Of a stretch of 10,999 nt of DNA, positions 1-5,761 are shown in pieces. Positions within the stretch are counted from its first letter, which is position 1. Every line of letters starts with the position of its first letter. Location: NCBI GenBank assembly GCA_021648745.1, contig JAKISE010000099.1:1-10999 (forward strand), given 5' to 3'. Origin of the DNA: Cyclobacteriaceae bacterium. Lineage in GTDB: Bacteria; Bacteroidota; Bacteroidia; Cytophagales; Cyclobacteriaceae. Under the pieces are notes generated by a model. That model searched no databases. It saw only the letters and a list, made by a program, of their open reading frames with translations, and had not been told where the DNA came from. Position numbers and translations under genes: made by a program.

Positions 1-72
1 AAATCAGTCGCTTTGCTTTGTTTGTGTTCTCACCATAGCGGTGCTATGCTTTCGAATCCAAACTGCCTGATT
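1..72. repeat. REP-like palindromic repeat
   Basis: The ends are an imperfect inverted repeat: bases 1-15 (AAATCAGTCGCTTTG) pair with the complement of bases 58-72 at 12 of 15 positions. The centre has a second hairpin, CATAGC-GGT-GCTATG, at about 34-48. A nested palindrome of about 70 bp just behind the 3' end of a gene is the layout of REP/extragenic palindromic repeats, which are often moved by IS200-like (RAYT) transposases. It may also act as a transcription terminator for the leftward gene. There is no second copy in this window, so calling it a dispersed repeat is inference. The left edge may lie outside the window. Confidence 0.5.
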
Positions 73-81
73 TATTGTGAC

Positions 82-1101
82 TTAAAGCCTCATCACGAAC
101 CCTATCGCATAATTCGGGTTTAATGAAAGCAACGCAGATTTTCGATCCCCTATAATGCCCCATTCCGTACGCAACATCCAGCGTTTATTATACTGAAATT
201 GAGCACCAACAATTCCATTCCATTCTTCAAGCACTTGCTTATCCATTCCGTATTTAATAATGGTAGAACCATCAGCTGCACCCAATCTATCCATAATTCC
301 AGGTATGGCTGTTTTATCAACTGCCGCTTTTTCTATCGGACCTAAGCCTCCATACCAATCATTATAATCAGAAACAATTTGGTCTCTCTTATCCCATGTC
401 TCGGTAGGGATAGCATCAATTAATGCAATTTGACCTACTGTTTCAGAAGCCATTCTAACACGCATTGCTCCTCCCCAAATAGCGATATTCCTCTCTGGGT
501 GCTGATCAAATACAAATGTGTGCCCTACGCGAACACCAAGTACCCCAACCAAAACAGCTTTATCTAATAATTCAGGTTTGTTCCAAGTCCAGTTACCATC
601 AAAGCTTAACCATAAAGGGCCAACACCAAAGGCTCCCATTATACCCACCCCAGATGTTGTTATTCCTTGTTCTACTACAGATGTAAAGTCTACAGCTGCA
701 GGAGTCCCAGGCAACAAAATCGTATTAACAGTAGTTTCAGATCTACCAACTCCAAATAATCCATATACATTTAGAAAAGGAAAAACCCATACGTCAGGTC
801 TAATATTAACTGAATATGACGTATTTGAATTATCTCCAAAGCCAATTAATCCTTCCGCAGGAACTAATGGAGAATCATTGAACCCTAGTTCAAAATTATC
901 AATTAATAAGCCTTGATTCATCCATAAATAGTTGGTCATAATGCCAACAGGATAAGGTATATCAAAACCAGCTTTATATGTTTTTTGTCCTAAAATAGGA
1001 AATATGTACTTATAATCTACCTGCTTTAAACTGTCTGTATAAGCTTGCTCTTTTTTAGAAACTTTACGTGTGGCAAATTGCGCGCTTACCGTAAACGACA
1101 A
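82..1101 (-). CDS. Putative outer-membrane beta-barrel protein, 5' end ambiguous
   Basis: The product is about 339 residues and I do not recognise a named family. It alternates hydrophobic and polar residues, is rich in Gly, aromatic and Asn/Asp turns, and has strands such as NVYGLFGVGRSET and GVRVGHTFVFD. It ends in NYAIGFVMRL, like the last strand of a barrel. It is therefore probably a Bacteroidota outer-membrane protein exported by Sec. The frame as read opens at TTG (1099-1101), inside what looks like a signal peptide. The natural ATG at 1124-1126 is one base out of frame. If the six-T run (1113-1118 on the other strand) had five bases, the start would read MKHFSFFFLSFTVSAQFA, a textbook signal peptide ending in A-Q. 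Either the sequence has an error or real frameshift there, or translation begins at a rare codon (TTG at 1101 or ATT further up). The gene runs leftward and ends next to a palindromic repeat. Function and substrate are unknown. Confidence 0.75.
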   Translation of the reverse strand: MSFTVSAQFATRKVSKKEQAYTDSLKQVDYKYIFPILGQKTYKAGFDIPYPVGIMTNYLWMNQGLLIDNFELGFNDSPLVPAEGLIGFGDNSNTSYSVNIRPDVWVFPFLNVYGLFGVGRSETTVNTILLPGTPAAVDFTSVVEQGITTSGVGIMGAFGVGPLWLSFDGNWTWNKPELLDKAVLVGVLGVRVGHTFVFDQHPERNIAIWGGAMRVRMASETVGQIALIDAIPTETWDKRDQIVSDYNDWYGGLGPIEKAAVDKTAIPGIMDRLGAADGSTIIKYGMDKQVLEEWNGIVGAQFQYNKRWMLRTEWGIIGDRKSALLSLNPNYAIGFVMRL

Positions 1102-1109
1102 AAAGAAGA

Positions 1110-1214
1110 ATGAAAAAATGCTTCATAATTTTATTTGGGTTTGCTCAAATAATAAGCATGTTATTATCACTTTTTATGAACATACCTGTCTTTGCCCAAA
1201 TTGTCATTGTTTAA
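1110..1214 (+). pseudogene. Short frame encoding a signal peptide, possible 5' remnant
   Basis: ATG at 1110 opens a 34-codon frame that starts MKKCFIILFGFAQ and continues through a long hydrophobic stretch to NIPVFAQ, then stops four codons later. Lys-Lys, a hydrophobic core and a small-X-Ala-Gln end are the pattern of a Bacteroidota Sec signal peptide. It points toward the decayed DUF1214 tail at 1277-1387, so it could be the 5' end of the same lost gene, whose middle has been deleted. It overlaps the start region of the leftward barrel gene on the other strand, and such a frame could arise by chance in AT-rich DNA. I infer the remnant reading and hold it weakly. Confidence 0.3.
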
Positions 1215-1276
1215 ACAATTTGAAAAAAGAATAATGTAGATTGCAAAGTAAAAGTTGCTCGAACAGCAAAAATTGA

Positions 1277-1387
1277 TTGCAAACAATCCCCGGTAAAAGC
1301 TGGTTCGTGATTTTAAGAATGTACGGACCATTAGAGCCTTGGATTAATAAAATCTGGAGGCTAGGTGAAGTAGAGTTAGTAAAATAA
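1277..1387 (+). pseudogene. 3' remnant of a second DUF1254/DUF1214 gene
   Basis: After an in-frame TGA at 1274-1276, the frame reads LQTIPGKSWFVILRMYGPLE, then PWINKIWRLGEVELVK and a TAA stop at 1385-1387. This is collinear, residue for residue, with the C-terminus of the intact gene just downstream (QTVPGKGW, LLRLYGPLEPW, PELVK-stop). It is also the typical end of the DUF1214 family. Weaker similarity with small indels may reach back to about 1230 (a VD and a GCTCGAACAGCAAAA stretch resembling the family's VDVYFGP-AP region). Nothing of the roughly 450 upstream residues remains, so the gene is dead. It ends 20 bases before the intact paralogue's start, which implies a former tandem pair. Confidence 0.82.
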
Positions 1388-1407
1388 TAATAATATAAAT
1401 TGATACC

Positions 1408-2967
1408 ATGAAAAGACTAAAACACTTATTACTATTAACCGCAGCAATTACAACATTAGTAGCTTGTAGTCCATCAGGAGATGATGCCAAAGATAAAAAT
1501 ATATCAAAAAAAGAGGCAGTTGAAATTTCTAAAATGAAAATGACAACTGAGATGCCTGCGGGTATTTTAACTCCAGACTATATTGATTCTCGCATAGGGG
1601 AATTAACTTCTATTGATGGTGTTCCGGATTTAAAAACTACGGATTTGATCTACGAAAATTTAGATTATATGCGTGGTGTTCAAGCATTTTTAAGTGGAAT
1701 TCAAATTGCATCTATGGATGCTATGCGTAAAGGAATTGAAAAGTTTGGTCCTCCAAACAAAACAGTACTATTATTTGAAGAGTTAATGGATTCTAAAGCA
1801 CTTTGGCTAACTCCAAACACTACCAGTGTTTATATGACAACATGGTTACAACTTGAAGATGAGCCTTATGTGATGGAAACACCACCTGATGTTTTGGGGA
1901 TTGTTGATGATCACTGGTTTAAATATGTAACTGATTTTGGCAGGTTAGGAATTGATAAAAACAAAGGAGGAAAATTTTTAATTATACCTCCTGGGTATGA
2001 AGGTGAAATTCCTGAAGGCTACTTTGTTTGCCATACAAAAACGTATGGGAACTGGATTATTTGGAGAGGTTTTCAAGAAAATGGTAGCCCAAAACCTGCA
2101 ATCGATAGAACAAAACAACTATTTAAATTATATCCATTATCTCAAAAAGACAATCCAGAACCTTTAAATTTTGTAAATGTTTCAGGGAAATTTAATAGCA
2201 CTATTCATAATATGGATGTTACCATGTTTGATGAGATAAACGAAGTAATACAATCTGAGCCTGCTGACGGTCAAAATCCTGAAATACTTGGAACATTTGC
2301 AGCAATTGGCATGGTAAAAGGAAAAGCGTTTAATCCTGATGCTAGAATGAAAAAGATTTTAAGCGATGCTGCTGAAGTTGGATCAGTAACGGTTCGTGCA
2401 TTAATGGCTCGTCCTAGAGATGATGGCTTCTACATTTTTCCAGGAAAAAGTAAAGTATGGACTATTCCTTTTGTAGGTGGTAGTCATGAGTTTCTAGTAG
2501 ATGGTGTGCAATTGTTAGACGCACGTGCTGCTTTTCACTTTTATGCAACAGGTATTACACCTGCAATGTCGAAGAAATTTATTGGTGCTGGCTCACAATA
2601 TGCTGCAGCTTATTTAGATAAAGACGGAAATGCTTTTGAAGGCTCAAAAACTTATAAGGTTAAGATACCCACTAATGTTCCTATTAAAGATTTTTGGTCG
2701 TTTACTTTATACGACAATCAGACAAGAGCAATGTTGCAAACGGACCAACGTTTTCCTGGTGTTGACATGAATAAGGAAGGGTTAATTGTTAATTCTGACG
2801 GTTCTGTTGATGTTTATTTTGGACCATCAGCACCTGAAGGGCAAGAACATAACTGGATTCAAACTGTTCCTGGAAAAGGGTGGAATATGTTACTTAGGTT
2901 GTATGGGCCATTAGAACCTTGGTTTGATAAAAAATGGCAACCTGGAGACCCAGAATTGGTAAAATAA
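1408..2967 (+). CDS. DUF1254/DUF1214 domain lipoprotein
   Basis: The 519-residue product begins MKRLKHLLLLTAAITTLVAC, with a lipobox LVAC at Cys20. It should therefore be acylated and anchored on the periplasmic side of a membrane. The N-terminal to middle part (about residues 80-240, with YMRGVQAFLSGIQ and DSKALWLTPNTTSVYMT) matches the DUF1254 type. The C-terminal part (about 390-505) has the DUF1214 signatures FWSFTLYDNQTRAMLQTDQR, GLIVNSDGSVDVYFGP, QTVPGKGW and YGPLEPW at 499-505. The length is normal for two-domain members. The biochemical role of this family is not established, and I do not assign one. The start is chosen because it gives the lipoprotein signal; no Shine-Dalgarno is visible in the AT-rich leader. 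A strong terminator about 85 bases downstream suggests a single-gene unit. A decayed paralogue lies immediately upstream. Confidence 0.93.
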   Translation: MKRLKHLLLLTAAITTLVACSPSGDDAKDKNISKKEAVEISKMKMTTEMPAGILTPDYIDSRIGELTSIDGVPDLKTTDLIYENLDYMRGVQAFLSGIQIASMDAMRKGIEKFGPPNKTVLLFEELMDSKALWLTPNTTSVYMTTWLQLEDEPYVMETPPDVLGIVDDHWFKYVTDFGRLGIDKNKGGKFLIIPPGYEGEIPEGYFVCHTKTYGNWIIWRGFQENGSPKPAIDRTKQLFKLYPLSQKDNPEPLNFVNVSGKFNSTIHNMDVTMFDEINEVIQSEPADGQNPEILGTFAAIGMVKGKAFNPDARMKKILSDAAEVGSVTVRALMARPRDDGFYIFPGKSKVWTIPFVGGSHEFLVDGVQLLDARAAFHFYATGITPAMSKKFIGAGSQYAAAYLDKDGNAFEGSKTYKVKIPTNVPIKDFWSFTLYDNQTRAMLQTDQRFPGVDMNKEGLIVNSDGSVDVYFGPSAPEGQEHNWIQTVPGKGWNMLLRLYGPLEPWFDKKWQPGDPELVK

Positions 2968-3052
2968 AGGATATAGTTATAATTGCTAGCACCTTGTGCT
3001 TAGAAAGCTTGTTTAGATTAAACCTGTACACTAGGTAATTCAAAATTAACAG

Positions 3053-3096
3053 AAAATAAGAGGGAGTTGTCAAGTAGTACCTCCCCCTTATTTTTT
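3053..3096. terminator. Rho-independent terminator behind the DUF1254 gene
   Basis: AAAATAAGAGGGAG (3053-3066) pairs with CTCCCCCTTATTTT (3081-3094) at 13 of 14 positions around a 14-base loop. The stem is followed on the + strand by a T run (3091-3096) and has an A run at its other foot, so it could work in both directions. It lies 86 bases after the stop codon at 2967. Confidence 0.85.
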
Positions 3097-3192
3097 CCCC
3101 TAAACTAATAATCAAAAAATAGCGGCTGTTTTCTTTTGAGCAATGATTGGGTTATTCCATTTGCTGGTGGGGCTGTTAATCGAAGTTATAGA

Positions 3193-3408
3193 ATGATAAA
3201 TCTCAAAATTAACTACCTTCTTGGGCTCATATTAATATGCACAACTCTAACATCAAGCTTAACCCAAACTAAACCTTCTCCTTATTGAGATAACCAAGAA
3301 TATTTAGGCATCAAGGTGGCTTATACGAGTGGCGTTTCTACTCTGTATGGAGCAGATTTTAACTCCGTTATTCTCTCTTATCAATATATGTGGTTTGATA
3401 ATAAATAA
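3193..3408 (+). pseudogene. Broken small exported-protein gene
   Basis: ATG at 3193 opens a frame reading MINLKINYLLGLILICTT, then LTSSLTQTKPSPY, which resembles a Sec signal peptide. It meets a TGA at 3286-3288 and continues in the same frame for 39 codons (DNQEYLGIKVAYTSG... to SYQYMWFDNK) before TAA at 3406-3408. The part after the stop alternates like outer-membrane beta strands (LGIKVAYTSGV, NSVILSYQYMWF). The simplest reading is a barrel-type gene reduced to about 70 codons by internal deletion, with a nonsense change (for example TGG to TGA). I do not recognise the family. It fills most of the otherwise empty 3097-3449 interval; the remainder of that interval shows nothing else convincing. 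Confidence 0.45.
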
Positions 3409-3426
3409 AATGCTGTTGTATATTTA
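3394..3426 (+). promoter_or_regulatory. Candidate Bacteroidota promoter for the M20-nitrilase operon
   Basis: TTTG (3394-3397) and TATATTTA (3419-3426) are separated by 21 bases. This resembles the Bacteroidota TTTG / TAnnTTTG promoter with one mismatch in the last base of the -7 box. It lies about 23 bases before the ATG at 3450. It is a pattern match only. Confidence 0.3.
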
Positions 3427-3449
3427 TGCTATCTATAAACCCCTAACTA

Positions 3450-4745
3450 ATGAATTTATTTAAAACCCTATTTTTTTTAGTCCTACTAGTTTTTTCATCT
3501 AGTACTATTTTGGCTCAAAACCTTTCTTCTAAAGAGAAGAAAATTCTAAAACAAGTAGCTCTTAATAATGATGATGCACTTACCTTTTTAGAAGAAACTG
3601 TTAACATTAATAGCGGTACTATGAATGCCGATGGTGTACGTGAAGTAGGCAAACTATTTGACGCTAAATTTAAAGCCATAGGCTTTGAAACCAGCTGGAT
3701 TGACATGCCTGCCAAAATGAATAGAGCCGGACACTTTTTCGCAGAACATAAAGGAAAGAAAGGGAAACGCCTTTTACTCATTGGCCATCTTGATACTGTA
3801 TTTGAAAAAGACAGTCCTTTTCAAAAATATGTGCGAGATGGAGATAAGGCCACAGGCCCTGGAGTAGAAGATATGAAAGGAGGAGACGTAATTATCCTTT
3901 ATGCATTACGCGCTTTAAAAGAAGCTGGTTATCTAAAAGACACTCAAATTATTGTGGCTATGCACGGTGATGAAGAAGAATCAGGTAAGCCCATAGCTGT
4001 AAGCAGAAAAGATATTATTGATGCTGCTAAACGAAGTGACATTGCCCTTGGTTACGAAGCTTCTTCCGGCTTTAACGAAGCCACTCTTGCCCGAAGAGGT
4101 TCTAGCGGCTGGGAGCTTAGTGTTACTGGTAAAAGAGCCCACAGTGCTGGTATTTTTAGTGAAGAAGATGGTGCAGGAGCAATTTTTGAAGTTGGCAGAA
4201 TATTAAATGAGTGGTATGAAGCACTAAGTAATGAGCATTATCTCACGTTTAACCCAGGCATAATAACAGGAGGCACATTTGCTGAATATGATAAATCAAC
4301 CGCCAGCGCAAAGGCATTTGGCAAAACCAATGTAATTCCTCAAAAGGTGCACGTTGCAGGTGGCCTACGCTTTATTTCCGAAGAACAAAAAGCCAATGCT
4401 CGAAAAAAAATGCAAGAGATTGTAGACAATAATTTACCAAAAACCGATGCAACATTTACCTATTGGGATAGCTACCCTGCCATGGCTCCCACGAAAGGCA
4501 ACGAAGACCTTATGGAAATATTAAGCCAAGTAAGTCAAGATATGGGGCACCCTCCGGTTGTGGCCTACGACCCTATGAAACGTGGTGCTGCTGACATTTC
4601 TTTTGTGGCTGAATACACCGATGGGCTAGATGGGCTCGGTGCTATGGGAGGTGGAGGTCATACACCTCAAGAATGGATCGATTTAACAACTTTTGAAGAC
4701 TTAACTAAAAGAACAGCATTATTGATTTATAGGCTTACAAGATAA
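3450..4745 (+). CDS. Exported M20-family zinc metallopeptidase (carboxypeptidase G2-like)
   Basis: The 431-residue product starts with a signal peptide, MNLFKTLFFLVLLVFSSSTI then LAQ, probably cut after Ala22, so it acts in the periplasm or outside. The two-zinc M20 site is complete: His113 in IGHLDTVF (with Asp115), Asp141 in GPGVEDMKGG, the general base Glu175 and ligand Glu176 in HGDEEESG, Glu203 in LGYEASSG, and His404 in GGGGHTPQEW. The lid/dimerisation domain lies between, with His231 in GKRAHSAG. Spacing closely follows carboxypeptidase G2, so it likely hydrolyses an amide or peptide bond at a C-terminal amino acid or N-acyl amino acid. The exact substrate is unknown. The stop overlaps the next ATG as TAATG, so translation is probably coupled to the nitrilase. 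The length is normal with no sign of damage. Confidence 0.93.
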   Translation: MNLFKTLFFLVLLVFSSSTILAQNLSSKEKKILKQVALNNDDALTFLEETVNINSGTMNADGVREVGKLFDAKFKAIGFETSWIDMPAKMNRAGHFFAEHKGKKGKRLLLIGHLDTVFEKDSPFQKYVRDGDKATGPGVEDMKGGDVIILYALRALKEAGYLKDTQIIVAMHGDEEESGKPIAVSRKDIIDAAKRSDIALGYEASSGFNEATLARRGSSGWELSVTGKRAHSAGIFSEEDGAGAIFEVGRILNEWYEALSNEHYLTFNPGIITGGTFAEYDKSTASAKAFGKTNVIPQKVHVAGGLRFISEEQKANARKKMQEIVDNNLPKTDATFTYWDSYPAMAPTKGNEDLMEILSQVSQDMGHPPVVAYDPMKRGAADISFVAEYTDGLDGLGAMGGGGHTPQEWIDLTTFEDLTKRTALLIYRLTR

Positions 4746-5680
4746 TGAAACCAACCATCATAAAAGTAGCCATAGCCCAATATGCACCAGTACACTTTAA
4801 TAAAGAGGCAACACTTCAAAAATTAAGAAGTATTATAGAAGAGGCCGCTTCCCAAAAGGTGCAATTATTAGCAGTAGGCGAAACTTGGCTTTCGGGCTAC
4901 CCCGCCTGGTTAGATTATGGAAACAATATTTCGCAATGGGATGGGCCAGAAATGAAGCAGGCCTTTATTGAAATGTTTGAAAGTAGCATCACCGTTTCTG
5001 GGCCAGAAGCTGAAGAAGTAGGCAAACTTGCTGCACAACATAACATGGGTATTGTGTTAGGCATTAATGAAAAGGTGGCTACAGGCCCTGGCAATGGCAC
5101 ATTGTACAACTCACTTCTTATTTTTAACGAACACGGAGAGCTGTCTGTTCATCACCGAAAGTTAATGCCCACTTTTACAGAAAAGCTACTCTACGGATTA
5201 GGAGATGGAGGTGGACTCGAAGCTACACCAATCCATGGAGCCAGAACGGGTGCATTAATTTGCTGGGAACATTGGATGCCTCTTGCCCGGCAAGCAATGC
5301 ATAATTCTGGCGAAGATATTCATGTAGCTCTTTGGCCTAATGTACACGAAATGCTGCAAGTAGCTAGCAGGCATTATGCCTTCGAAGGGAGAAGCTTTGT
5401 ATTGGCGGTAGGCCAAATTATGAAAGCCTCCGATGTGCCAAAGGGCATTAAACTAACTGCTGACATTAACAACCCAGATACCCTTTTGTTAAAAGGAGGC
5501 AGTTGCATTATTGGACCTGATGGCAAGTATATAGTTGAGCCAATTTTTGGTGAAGAAAAGCTAATTGTAAAGGAGCTTGATATTAGCAAAGTGTATGGAG
5601 AGCGAATGGCCATGGATACCTCTGGCCATTATAACCGACCCGATGTATTTAAGTTTAAAGTGAAGAAAATTAGGCACTAA
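4745..5680 (+). CDS. Nitrilase / carbon-nitrogen hydrolase
   Basis: The 311-residue protein has the full catalytic set of the nitrilase superfamily: Glu46 in VGETWLSGYPAW, Lys139 in HHRKLMPTF, and the nucleophile Cys173 in GALICWEHWMPL. The CWEHWMPL context and the preceding LGDGGGLE stretch are those of true nitrilases (branch 1) rather than ureidopropionase or amidase branches. It should therefore convert a nitrile to a carboxylic acid and ammonia, though family members can also form amides. There is no signal peptide, so it is cytoplasmic. Its ATG shares its A with the preceding stop codon. The partner is an exported M20 peptidase, so the pair may handle a compound trimmed outside and finished inside, but that is inference. 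The natural substrate cannot be read from the sequence. No clear terminator follows, but the next gene starts 81 bases on with its own -7-like box. Confidence 0.92.
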   Translation: MKPTIIKVAIAQYAPVHFNKEATLQKLRSIIEEAASQKVQLLAVGETWLSGYPAWLDYGNNISQWDGPEMKQAFIEMFESSITVSGPEAEEVGKLAAQHNMGIVLGINEKVATGPGNGTLYNSLLIFNEHGELSVHHRKLMPTFTEKLLYGLGDGGGLEATPIHGARTGALICWEHWMPLARQAMHNSGEDIHVALWPNVHEMLQVASRHYAFEGRSFVLAVGQIMKASDVPKGIKLTADINNPDTLLLKGGSCIIGPDGKYIVEPIFGEEKLIVKELDISKVYGERMAMDTSGHYNRPDVFKFKVKKIRH

Positions 5681-5738
5681 TCTGAGTTTCTTTAGCTTAA
5701 TTTGATTTAATTCATTCTCCATCAATTATAAATTTCTC

Positions 5739-5746
5739 TAAATTTG
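5739..5746 (+). promoter_or_regulatory. Candidate -7 box for the propeller gene
   Basis: TAAATTTG is an exact match to the Bacteroidota TAnnTTTG -7 box, 15 bases before the ATG at 5762. No TTTG stands at the usual -33 distance, so support is partial. Confidence 0.3.
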
Positions 5747-5761
5747 ATGTAAACCAAGAAA

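Noticed and set aside
518..916. Rightward open frame of 132 codons
   Set aside because: It lies entirely antisense to the beta-barrel gene and has a low-complexity Pro/Thr/Ser/Asn composition typical of a shadow frame.
2894..3115. Leftward open frame of 73 codons with hydrophobic stretches
   Set aside because: It overlaps the conserved DUF1214 C-terminus and crosses the strong terminator at 3053-3096. Its hydrophobicity comes from AT-rich DNA and there is no family resemblance.
3515..3781. Leftward open frame of 88 codons
   Set aside because: It is antisense to the M20 peptidase, whose motifs are clear on the other strand.
5672..5682. Short palindrome TTAG-GCA-CTAA at the nitrilase stop
   Set aside because: The stem has only four pairs and no T run follows at once, so it is too weak to call a terminator.
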